Shown: in pieces, positions 15,746-23,578 of the stretch
Layout: every line of letters begins with the position of its first letter
Position numbering within the stretch: the first letter of the stretch is position 1
Source of the DNA: a virus
Reading direction: 5' to 3' (one strand)
IMG/VR virus record: IMGVR_UViG_3300032893_000004
Location: 62,001 to 126,000 of that record
DNA length: 64,000 bases
The notes under the pieces: model-generated
Seen by the model: only the letters and a program-made list of their open reading frames with translations
Database searches by the model: none
What the model was told of the DNA's origin: nothing
Program-made: the position numbers and the translations under genes

Positions 15746-17475
15746 TTGCTCTTCATGAGCTTTCTCAAGCCCTTAGGCTCGCTCTTCTTCACCGTCCCGT
15801 GCTTCAAAGCTTCCATAACTTCTTGTCTGATCCGGTCATTTCCTTTCAGATGCTCTTCCAAGCCAGGGTAGGATTTGTCGTATTGACCGTGTATGTACAG
15901 GCCTACCTTTCGATTGTTTTTGTCAGCTGCGGCTAGATCCGACGCCATCGCATCTGCGTAGCCTGCCTTCTTCATAGTGGCCTCGTCAGGGAATACAACT
16001 GCGTGCGGCTTCGAGGGATCGATAAGGTGATCGTACTTCGAACCGAGGGATTGAACGATGTTGAAGTTGGGCAGCTTTTCAAGTTCATCGAGATGCTTGC
16101 GCAGAGCCGGATGATGGCTTTTCGTATATGCATAGAACATTAGCTCGGGGTTCGCCCGTGCTATCTCCGTCCATTTTTTAATGTAATCTGGCGAGTAGAA
16201 GTCGCCCGAATCGTGCACTCGGATCGCTTTTATCTTACCCTTCTTCTTGACCTCGTCGAACATCTTGTTCATCTTCTCGACGAAGTCTGGCTTCTGCGAT
16301 GCCAGCCAGTTTGCTACCCTAGGAGGCATGGTCGTCTTGTGGAATCGCAGGAAGGAGCCTGTATCAGCGTAGCAGTACTTCGCGCATGAACCAGCACCTG
16401 GGCACGTTTCGATAGGAACGAGATTGAACGACGCGATGCCGTCCTTCGCGAGCTTCGAATTGGTCGTACTGAGCGACACTTTAGTCTTCTCAGGGTTGGC
16501 CATCATGTCCGCTTTAACGTCCTTTACACGTTGGCGCTGATTCGGACGCTGAGCGTGAGGACTATCCGGATGCAGACCCGATACCGGTTTTGGAGCTGCC
16601 GGAGGTTTAGGTGATTTCTCCGCTTTCCCGAATAGTGCCCCGATTTCTTGCCGCACGTTTGCCCACCCTTCCTTGTTGGGAAGGCCGCCGCTGTTGGCTC
16701 TCTGAACTGCGGCCCCTGCGTCGTAAGATGGTAAGCGAGGTGGAGGCAGCGGAGTCGCGGAACCCGCTTCGCCGTCTTTGTTCATAGGAATCTCGTCCTT
16801 GACGGTTGCCTTGCCTGGCTTGACGTTCGAACTATCGGTTGTCCCGAGCAGCTTCATGGACATTCGCTTGCCGTCGTGCTGATTCTTGCGCCACACATCT
16901 GTGACGAACTTAGCAGCCTCAGAACGGAGAGGATGATCGTACGGGATGACGTTCCCCGCAGCCATATGCTCCTTGAGAGAGTGAGGAATTTCTACCCCTG
17001 CCACGTGAGTCTCTGGTTTTCGTACCGGTGAATTAACCGGAGCCTTCGCGTCTTTCGGCGAGATGCCGACTTTGAAACCTTTCGGGAGAGCCTTCTGAAT
17101 GACTCGGCCGAACCCTTTAGGTTTCGGCGGTTCTTTGACCGTGACGGTTCCGAACCCTTTAGGTTTCGGCGGTTCTTTGACCGTGACGGTTCCGAAGTTC
17201 TGCTTCGGGGCGGCGGAAGGCGCCTGATCATTACCGAATTCAGCTTTCGCGTATGCGACGCGCTTAAATCCATTCCTGACCATGGTCTGCCACGGCGCCG
17301 ACAGCAGGCCGCCGGAGTATAGGTGCTGGCCTGTCATCTGATCGTTCGGGTTTCGAGCACCAGCACCGGAAATAGTCGATCCGCCTAAGGTATCCTCGGA
17401 TTGATGCTGCGAAATGTCATTCGCGCCGCCGGAAGTGATGCCTTTGAGATTCGAGTCCGAGTTGTCCTGATCCAT
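15739..17475 (-). CDS. GP88-domain (Cys-cluster) protein with disordered N-terminal half
   Basis: 578 residues from the ATG at 17475; an in-frame TTG at 17481 is the alternative, and neither has an SD. Residues 1-320 are Pro/Lys-rich with a 14-residue perfect tandem repeat (FGTVTVKEPPKPKG, twice) near 95-122. Residues about 330-560 resemble the phage 'Gene product 88' domain: SLSTTNSKLAKDG, then TCPGAGSCAKYCYAD (C-x5-C-x3-C-Y-A), then IRVHDSGDFYSPDYIKKW. This domain is widespread in phages, has a radical-SAM-like cysteine pattern, and no established reaction that I can name. The attachment to a virion-type disordered tail suggests it may be packaged. The conserved junction block lies 6 nt before the ATG. 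Confidence 0.7.
   Translation of the reverse strand: MDQDNSDSNLKGITSGGANDISQHQSEDTLGGSTISGAGARNPNDQMTGQHLYSGGLLSAPWQTMVRNGFKRVAYAKAEFGNDQAPSAAPKQNFGTVTVKEPPKPKGFGTVTVKEPPKPKGFGRVIQKALPKGFKVGISPKDAKAPVNSPVRKPETHVAGVEIPHSLKEHMAAGNVIPYDHPLRSEAAKFVTDVWRKNQHDGKRMSMKLLGTTDSSNVKPGKATVKDEIPMNKDGEAGSATPLPPPRLPSYDAGAAVQRANSGGLPNKEGWANVRQEIGALFGKAEKSPKPPAAPKPVSGLHPDSPHAQRPNQRQRVKDVKADMMANPEKTKVSLSTTNSKLAKDGIASFNLVPIETCPGAGSCAKYCYADTGSFLRFHKTTMPPRVANWLASQKPDFVEKMNKMFDEVKKKGKIKAIRVHDSGDFYSPDYIKKWTEIARANPELMFYAYTKSHHPALRKHLDELEKLPNFNIVQSLGSKYDHLIDPSKPHAVVFPDEATMKKAGYADAMASDLAAADKNNRKVGLYIHGQYDKSYPGLEEHLKGNDRIRQEVMEALKHGTVKKSEPKGLRKLMKSKA
17108..17194. repeat. Perfect 42-nt tandem repeat, two copies, in GP88-domain gene
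   Basis: Units at 17108-17149 and 17150-17191, identical, plus the first 3 nt of a third. The 42-nt unit encodes 14 residues, so the frame is kept. The perfect identity at DNA level suggests a recent slippage duplication in a linker region. Confidence 0.85.
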
Positions 17476-17481
17476 GGGCAA

Positions 17482-17492
17482 AAGATTAGGCT
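17482..17492 (-). promoter_or_regulatory. AGCCTAATCTT block, leaderless spacing
   Basis: Perfect consensus copy on the minus strand, just after the stop of the Nudix-GNAT-VTC gene. TAATCT is followed by 7 nt and then the ATG at 17475. That ATG has no SD. If the block is a -10 element, transcription would start at or next to the ATG. Confidence 0.6.
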
Positions 17493-17493
17493 G

Positions 17494-19734
17494 TCAATAC
17501 GTTTTTAAGACCTGCTGGCCTAAGCGAAGCTCAGGAGGATGGAAGCGTATGCCGACATCTTTGGCCGTCAGAGCCGTACCTAGCTTGGACAAACGATTCC
17601 AATCGGCCTCATCTATCGCTACGTAAGGTTTGGCGTTCGTCTTAGGTCCTATCTGACTGAGGGCCACTCTCATGTGGTCGAGCTTCTTAGGCATGCCGTA
17701 GACCATCAAAACGTGCTCTTCTCGCCCGTCGATGCCTCTTAACTTGTGCGGGACATATGTCATCTTATCGTCCACTATCGGCTGATGGAGAGCATACTGT
17801 TCGAGTTGCGACCGAATGCTGTCATGGTTCAACGTCGAGGAATTGCCAAAGTCCTTGACCTTCATGCTGAATCGAGACCCATCTTTACGAGTCGTTTTCC
17901 CGCCAATCGTTACCGGATAGACTAAGTCCAGAGTAGGTGCCGGGGCGATCGTAGCTTCTGCTTTGTTGAACGCTTCGTATCCTTCAACCTCCGCCAATAC
18001 CGAGTTGGCGTCGATCTTGCGATTACGAGATATCAGACCACCTTCGCTGCCGCTCTTGATAAATGACACCATCGCACCGCAATACTTAGAGAATCGAACT
18101 TCCCTTGCGTCGCAGTCTTCGAGAATCTTGGCCAGCCACTTCGGTACGCCGGTTTCCTCTTTCACTTCGACTATGACGTAGTCGTCTTTTCGGATGCTAA
18201 GATGCCGTTTCTTGAAATCTTTCCAGTAGGACGAGTCTTTGATCATCTGCATCGACTCTGGAGATAACTGCTTAGCGTCAGAATAGCGAATGGAATCATC
18301 GATGGTTACTCTAAGCTTTTCGCTTGAGTAAGCTCGTCGCTGGTAGGTGACGACGATCTGCTTTCGGAATCCATATTTTTCTATGATCGTATTGATAGAA
18401 ACGACCCGCTTCCACAAGATATCCTTAGGGATGTCGACGTTCAACTTTTCCAGATCTTCATCGATGCGAACTAGCTCGCCGTTCGATATTGCGTCTATCG
18501 ATTCCGCTCTGATACGGATACGGATCTTCTTCGTTTGATCGTCCTTAGTCTTAAGCTTCAGTTCTAGGTACGCAACATCTTCCCAATGTTCACCGTTCGG
18601 CGAATATTGTCGTATCCGCACCTTGAAGCGAGGCTTTCTTCGCTCCATGTTATCGCGCATCGCGTCCAGGTCCGGATTGTCGAGGTAGATCGTCTTGTTG
18701 ACATTGAAACGAACGGAAGTATCCGGATCTCCGTCAGGCAACGAACTCTTGATACCGCTCAAAAGCTTGTCGAGGTTCTCAGATGGCATGAAGTGCTTCG
18801 TCTCTACGCGATTCATCAAAGCACTCGTATCCTCGTTGTGGATGATCTCGACTTTCTTCAGCGGTTTGACCGGGCCGAGGTAACTGTCCGCGAACGCGGC
18901 GCCGGCGCGAGTCATGTCTGGAGAACGAATCAGCTTCTTGCCTGATATCTTCTGGGCGTGGTCAACTAGCGCCGATCCGTTTCCTTGCCGTTGATGCAGC
19001 TTGTTAACTTCAAAGTTGAACGGCATGATCCCGTTCGGCTTATGAGTCATAGCTACGAATCCGATCTGCTTGCCGCCTTTGTGCATGCGTACGATGAAGT
19101 CGTGCTTGCGCGGATCGAACACCGACTTGTCGACCGCGAACGGCTCGACGGTGATGCGGCTGCGCACCTTTTCGATCGCTTGACAGACGCCGCTGATCGG
19201 CTCTTCCTGGCCGCAAACGATGCAGCGTGGATGCCCGTTTGGAAAGGTCCACTTGGCCGATTTGAAATCGTGAGAGCGGTGAGCTTCCGGTTTCTTTTTA
19301 TTCTCTCGTATCTTTTCGGTCTCAGCCTCGTACGATATCTGAGACTTCTTCAGACTCAGGCCCATCCAGTCTATTAGAATATTTCGCTTACCCGGCACGT
19401 GCATGTTGGAGTGCGTCGTCGGGTCCAGGAACTTGAACGTCACGAACTCGTGATCGGGATCTGACGTCGGATCGATATCGGCGTGGTCATGATGATCTGC
19501 CGCGTGCAGGACGACGTGATTATCTCCGTAGATCTTTTCGTGAATCTTATCTATCTTAACGCCCTTGATACCTGTCTCTTCTTCCAATTCGCGATTGGCT
19601 GCTTCTTGGTCCAATTCGCCAGGCTTGACATGACCGCCTGGGAGAGCCCACTTGTGATTATCTCGACGAAGCCCATGCAGGAACAGGTTTGGCTCGGAAG
19701 GATGTCTGATGGCTATGCAGACTACCTTCTTCAT
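17494..19734 (-). CDS. Nudix - GNAT-like - VTC domain fusion protein
   Basis: 746 residues, SD GGAGG before the ATG at 19734. Residues 1-135: Nudix hydrolase with an intact box from G33 to G55 (REx2EE present), acting on nucleoside-diphosphate-linked substrates. Residues 168-182: small CxxC..C ribbon. Residues 200-285: GNAT-like fold with an acetyl-CoA loop Q250-G-N-G-S-A255. Residues 308-555: VTC domain of the triphosphate-tunnel superfamily, with E311-T-K313, R369-F-K-V-R-I-R375, E391-L-K-L-K395, R475-V-T-I-D479, E523-V-K525 and the terminal S549-K-Y551. Family VTC proteins make polyphosphate from ATP. Residues 600-746 are of unknown fold. It lies among virion genes. I know no such fusion; activity of each part is inferred. 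Confidence 0.75.
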   Translation of the reverse strand: MKKVVCIAIRHPSEPNLFLHGLRRDNHKWALPGGHVKPGELDQEAANRELEEETGIKGVKIDKIHEKIYGDNHVVLHAADHHDHADIDPTSDPDHEFVTFKFLDPTTHSNMHVPGKRNILIDWMGLSLKKSQISYEAETEKIRENKKKPEAHRSHDFKSAKWTFPNGHPRCIVCGQEEPISGVCQAIEKVRSRITVEPFAVDKSVFDPRKHDFIVRMHKGGKQIGFVAMTHKPNGIMPFNFEVNKLHQRQGNGSALVDHAQKISGKKLIRSPDMTRAGAAFADSYLGPVKPLKKVEIIHNEDTSALMNRVETKHFMPSENLDKLLSGIKSSLPDGDPDTSVRFNVNKTIYLDNPDLDAMRDNMERRKPRFKVRIRQYSPNGEHWEDVAYLELKLKTKDDQTKKIRIRIRAESIDAISNGELVRIDEDLEKLNVDIPKDILWKRVVSINTIIEKYGFRKQIVVTYQRRAYSSEKLRVTIDDSIRYSDAKQLSPESMQMIKDSSYWKDFKKRHLSIRKDDYVIVEVKEETGVPKWLAKILEDCDAREVRFSKYCGAMVSFIKSGSEGGLISRNRKIDANSVLAEVEGYEAFNKAEATIAPAPTLDLVYPVTIGGKTTRKDGSRFSMKVKDFGNSSTLNHDSIRSQLEQYALHQPIVDDKMTYVPHKLRGIDGREEHVLMVYGMPKKLDHMRVALSQIGPKTNAKPYVAIDEADWNRLSKLGTALTAKDVGIRFHPPELRLGQQVLKTY

Positions 19735-20747
19735 TCTTCATCCTCCGACAGCGGATCCGGTCTCTTAGGTGGCTGCGGTTTCTTGGCTGGCTCGTCTCCC
19801 TGCATCTGCCATCCTTGAGCTTCCGCGTATTTCAAGTACGCTGCAGGTGTCTTTGGGCCGTTCAAAACATACGTGTCGACCTTGAAACCCTGCAGCTTCG
19901 GGGCCGCGTACTTGATGAAGTTTGCTTCCACCTGCCCCGTGAACGTCATCATGCAAGAGTATACCATCTCCGTACCGTTGAAGTGCGGGTTGATGTCGAT
20001 GGAACCGACGTTGAATGTAGACAGGGCCACGCCGCGCCGTTCGATGTAAGCTTCCTTGTAACGCAGAAATATGTACTGGATCAGTTGTCGCATCCAGATA
20101 GCTTGGTTCATGTCCGACTCGGTGTGCATTCCGATCGCGAACGTCTCCTCAAGCCACGTTCTTTCCTTCGACAGATTCCAGAGCGCTGTCGGCGGAGCGA
20201 TGTATGCCTGAGTAAAATCGTCGACCGTTCCTTCCGCGATCGTGAACGTCGACTGGCCGGAAACCGTATTGATGACGTACGCCTTTCCTGACACTTTGGA
20301 TACTAGAAACTGACCGACGAACATCCTGCTGGTCGTAAGGTTCGACGGTAACGTTAAGGTACCGGTCGACGGATCGTACGCAACGGCAGTGAACGGTCCG
20401 TACATCTGCTGAGGCAGAGCTGTTATGTTATGAGGTACGATCTCGGAATCGTCAAGACCATCGCCCAGCTCGTCTCGCTCGGTCATCTCTCTGGAGGATA
20501 GCCTCACGACCGATATGCACGGAAAACGCGGCGTATCCACGCGATTAGTGAGGTACACGTCGATGTTGTTGCCTAGGAACCACTCCTTAGCGCGCATGAC
20601 TTCTTTCCACCCGTAATCCATCTTGGCAAGCGGGTCGAGCGCTAGATCGGCATAGATATCATCCAAGATCCAGTTATTCTTCCGCAGATCAGCGAGAGCG
20701 CCTTCGATCATCGTTTTAAGCAGAATGTCTGTTGCCTGTACGCCCAT
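19731..20747 (-). CDS. Virion structural protein, probable tail/neck completion, 338 aa
   Basis: 338 residues, SD GGAG before the ATG at 20747. The sequence shows an alpha/beta N-terminal part (residues 1-120), a beta-rich insert (about 115-185, TLTLPSNLTTSRMFVGQFLVSK) and a C-terminal part with IWMRQLIQYIFLRYKEAYIERRG and YSCMMTFTGQVEANFIKY, a helix-then-strand order seen in tail terminator and neck proteins. The last 25 residues are Pro/Lys/Glu-rich. Its end overlaps the Nudix-GNAT-VTC gene by 4 nt and the connector-like gene lies just upstream. Assignment is by context. Confidence 0.65.
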   Translation of the reverse strand: MGVQATDILLKTMIEGALADLRKNNWILDDIYADLALDPLAKMDYGWKEVMRAKEWFLGNNIDVYLTNRVDTPRFPCISVVRLSSREMTERDELGDGLDDSEIVPHNITALPQQMYGPFTAVAYDPSTGTLTLPSNLTTSRMFVGQFLVSKVSGKAYVINTVSGQSTFTIAEGTVDDFTQAYIAPPTALWNLSKERTWLEETFAIGMHTESDMNQAIWMRQLIQYIFLRYKEAYIERRGVALSTFNVGSIDINPHFNGTEMVYSCMMTFTGQVEANFIKYAAPKLQGFKVDTYVLNGPKTPAAYLKYAEAQGWQMQGDEPAKKPQPPKRPDPLSEDEE

Positions 20748-20748
20748 G

Positions 20749-21690
20749 TTACTCCGTCGACAGCTGGCGCTCTATACCAGGGACGATCACGTCGCGCCAT
20801 TGTCTCTCAGCGTGTTCGTAGGCCGACTGAAAGAAGTTGGCAGCTTCCACTGCAGGGTACATCCAACGGTTCTCTGCCTTGTGCTTCGAAGAAATCGTCC
20901 GGAACACAACTGTTTCTTTCTTAACTTTCTTTCCAACTTTGCGCTGGACCTGTACAGCGCCTTGTAGCTTGAAAATGCCAGCGTGCGGTGGTAGAGGTCT
21001 CATGCCACCGGCTCCGGTCTTAGCCGAATCCTCCGAACTGCGAGGGTTGGAGTAGAGCACGCCGGGCGCGAAGCCTGTAGCTTCTGCGGCGCGGATGTCG
21101 AGTTTCCGTATGATTCCTATCTTGGCTGTACCGTCGGAGTTCTTCTCGATGACAGTAGGTGATATGTTGTTCGCTTTCAGGTGAGCGAGCACGATGTTGG
21201 CTAGAATAGGATTAGCGCCTGGAGCCGGCTTCCTTCCTTCCGTCTCTTTGAAAGGAATAGCCCGATAGAGAGATCCGTCCTTCGCACGCTTGACGCCCTT
21301 GGCGCCCGGCTTTAAGAGCCAGTCACCCATGAACATTTCTTGTCGACCTTCTTCGAGCCAGCGGGCTCTCTCGTCCAATTCTACCATCCAGATACCGTCG
21401 GCGATCTTGATCCAGCGAAGATTCTTGACTGTTTGATCGATGCGCGGATCCTTCGAAGATACCCCGTGCGCACCTTTCCCTTCTTTGCCGATACCTAGAT
21501 AGTGCTCTCGCTTGAAGTTGGAATTAGCCCACTTCGTGTTCGCCTGATTGATGATATACGCGTGCGTCGCTATCGAGAGAGTTTCGACTGCTTGAACCAC
21601 GAGAGGTTCTACCTGGGAACGGGTCTTCTCAAGCTGCTCTGCTACGGCGGAGACATCTACCTTGAATCGGAATGCGGCGACGTTGTTCAT
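20749..21690 (-). CDS. HK97 gp10-like head-tail connector candidate, 313 aa
   Basis: 313 residues. N-terminal helices (VDVSAVAEQLEKTRSQVEPLVVQAVETL, about 12-39) and the C-terminal segment VFRTISSKHKAENRWMYPAVEAANFFQSAYEHA resemble the HK97 gp10/tail-completion family, where a conserved W(x)hP precedes a terminal helix. The middle (100-240) is an insert absent from small gp10 proteins. Its ATG overlaps the upstream stop (ATGA) and it directly precedes the 338-aa neck candidate. The family call is moderate; structural role is likely. Confidence 0.6.
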   Translation of the reverse strand: MNNVAAFRFKVDVSAVAEQLEKTRSQVEPLVVQAVETLSIATHAYIINQANTKWANSNFKREHYLGIGKEGKGAHGVSSKDPRIDQTVKNLRWIKIADGIWMVELDERARWLEEGRQEMFMGDWLLKPGAKGVKRAKDGSLYRAIPFKETEGRKPAPGANPILANIVLAHLKANNISPTVIEKNSDGTAKIGIIRKLDIRAAEATGFAPGVLYSNPRSSEDSAKTGAGGMRPLPPHAGIFKLQGAVQVQRKVGKKVKKETVVFRTISSKHKAENRWMYPAVEAANFFQSAYEHAERQWRDVIVPGIERQLSTE

Positions 21691-22901
21691 CCATTAGCCC
21701 CTTCCGACGCCTTGCCTTCCTTGCCTTCTTCTGCATGAGCATTGTGCGAATCGACGGAGATCGGATTGCCTTTCCCATCCTTCACCTGGCCAGCGATCAT
21801 GCCGCGCCACTTCGCTTTACCATCGACGATGACCTTCTTCTTGCGGTTTCGCACCGTTCCGGGAGGAAGTGTCAAGCGTAGGGCCTTGTTCAGATCCTCG
21901 GTCATATCGGAAATTTCCGTCTTTACAACCGACGATTTCTTGGATTTGGCGACATCGACCAGCTTCTGGACGAGAGCGATGACCTTCTTGAACGCTTCCG
22001 GATTTTTCTCGTGAAGCTTCATAAGTTCAGGCATCTTTTCCTGCACGGACGTGAGGAGCTTGCCCAGCTTCTCGTTCGTTGCGTCGGAATCGCTGTCGTC
22101 TGAATCATCATCCGAATCGGAATCTTTGTCCTTTTTCTTAGACTTAGAATCCTCTTCGGAATCCGAATCTTCTTTCTTCTGCTTCGTTTCGGTCTTGGGT
22201 TTGTCCGTCTTCTTTTCTCCGGACATAGCCTCAAGCAAGCTGCCGGGCGGATTCTGTTCTTTTTGTTCTTGCTCCTGCTGCGCCTGCTGTTGCTGCTGAA
22301 GTTCGTTGGTCGGGCCCATGAGCATCTGCACGGTGGCGTTGACCATCTGAGCTTCCGACTGCATCTGCTGGTCAGCCGTGAGAGCCGGGACCACTTTTCC
22401 AACCGAGAACTTGTACGCGTCCGGGGCGGGCGATCCGGGATGATTCTCTTGGTCCGTACCGTTGATGTTCGGCTGGGGCTGAAACAGATCTGCTTCGAGC
22501 TGAAGAGTCTTGTTGAGCGAGCTGTACGACTCATCTTTCGGATCGTACAGTTCGATCTGGTTCGTAAACGTAGCTTTCTGGGCTGCAACGGACGCTTCTT
22601 TCAGATCCATGCCCATGCCAACCGCCATCAGCGATCCGAATACCTCTCGGTATCCAGCTACGATGAGAGGAAGTTCTTCAGCAATGGTGACCGGAAGCTC
22701 GATGATCTGGCGATCGTAGATCGATAATTTGACCGATCCGCCCTTGTCGCTGATAAGCTTGCTGATTTTTTCGCTTATGGCCTTGAGATGATAGTCTAAG
22801 TCCTTAGCTTCGGCGAAGTAGCCAGAATCGACAAGATCTCTGATCTTGTCGGCAACCGAATCGGTAGCTATCATGACCCACACACTAGTTTGGGTGCTCA
22901 T
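21687..22901 (-). CDS. Acidic/lysine-rich virion protein with possible degenerate cyclase-like N-domain
   Basis: 404 residues. Residues 1-135 are ordered: helices (DLDYHLKAISEKISKLI), strands (SVKLSIYDRQIIELPV), then LIVAGYREVFGSLMAVGMGMDLKEASVAAQKA. That order recalls minimal GGDEF/nucleotidyl-cyclase folds, but no GGDEF or metal-binding Asp pair is visible, so a degenerate fold is only a possibility. Residues 195-275 are extremely low complexity: Gln-rich, then alternating Lys-rich and Asp/Ser-rich runs (DSDSDDDSDDSDSD). Residues 280-375 form a helical basic region. It may be an internal capsid, tail or scaffold protein. The ATG overlaps the HNH gene stop. Confidence 0.6.
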   Translation of the reverse strand: MSTQTSVWVMIATDSVADKIRDLVDSGYFAEAKDLDYHLKAISEKISKLISDKGGSVKLSIYDRQIIELPVTIAEELPLIVAGYREVFGSLMAVGMGMDLKEASVAAQKATFTNQIELYDPKDESYSSLNKTLQLEADLFQPQPNINGTDQENHPGSPAPDAYKFSVGKVVPALTADQQMQSEAQMVNATVQMLMGPTNELQQQQQAQQEQEQKEQNPPGSLLEAMSGEKKTDKPKTETKQKKEDSDSEEDSKSKKKDKDSDSDDDSDDSDSDATNEKLGKLLTSVQEKMPELMKLHEKNPEAFKKVIALVQKLVDVAKSKKSSVVKTEISDMTEDLNKALRLTLPPGTVRNRKKKVIVDGKAKWRGMIAGQVKDGKGNPISVDSHNAHAEEGKEGKASEGANG

Positions 22902-23563
22902 GTCCGATCACCTTTACGCAAATTATCTTGCCACCACAATGACTGCAGATTAGTATAATGACACGCCTGCATCAATTGATCAAAATCCGTCAAATCAAAA
23001 GAATTCAAAGGCTTTTTATGATCGATATGCCACCCTTTCAGGCTATGATTGCTCCAAGACATCCCCTCTTCAAACTGACGTTCTAGATACAATTTCAGCT
23101 CTTCTACGGTGCATCCAAGTAAGGCAACCGCAGATCCTACCTTGGAATTGTTATTTAAAGCGTTGTTCAGTCTTTTTCGAAGCAAGTATCGAAGCCTAAA
23201 TTGAATGTCGGTTCGCCTTCTCTCTCTCTGACGGTCTGTTTCCTTTTGTCTTAACTCTGGGTGCGTTTTTCCGTACTCCCTCTTATATACCCTAAGATCA
23301 TCTTTATTAAGCGCACTGTATTCTTTTTGGTACGCGGTCACCTGAGCTTCATGTTCCGTTGCATATTTTTTATGCGATATTCTTCTGGCAGATTTGTGGT
23401 TTTCATAATCAGCATGATTCGCTGCGGAAATTTTTGTTTTATTGGCTTCCCTATACGCTTTTCTACAAAACTTACAATTAGAATGTTTTCCGTCACGTTT
23501 AGCAAGACACGTGTCGAAATCAGATAACGGTCTTTCTTGCCCGCATTTTGTACACCGTTTCAT
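22898..23563 (-). CDS. HNH homing endonuclease
   Basis: 221 residues, ATG at 23563 with AGGA upstream. The N-terminus has a zinc finger (CTKCGQERPLSDF... CKFCRKAYR), then basic helices, and the C-terminal part has the HNH core: WHIDHKKPLNSFDLTD (about residues 178-193) followed by CHYTNLQSLWWQDNLRKGDR. The gene is visibly more AT-rich than its neighbours, typical of a mobile, recently acquired free-standing endonuclease. It is squeezed between two virion genes without disrupting them (15-nt gap and ATGA overlap). Confidence 0.85.
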   Translation of the reverse strand: MKRCTKCGQERPLSDFDTCLAKRDGKHSNCKFCRKAYREANKTKISAANHADYENHKSARRISHKKYATEHEAQVTAYQKEYSALNKDDLRVYKREYGKTHPELRQKETDRQRERRRTDIQFRLRYLLRKRLNNALNNNSKVGSAVALLGCTVEELKLYLERQFEEGMSWSNHSLKGWHIDHKKPLNSFDLTDFDQLMQACHYTNLQSLWWQDNLRKGDRT

Positions 23564-23578
23564 GATAATTCATCCTAG

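Noticed and set aside
22263-22727. Plus-strand frame of 154 codons opposite the 404-aa gene
   Set aside because: Antisense of Gln/Glu-rich coding sequence; no start signal.
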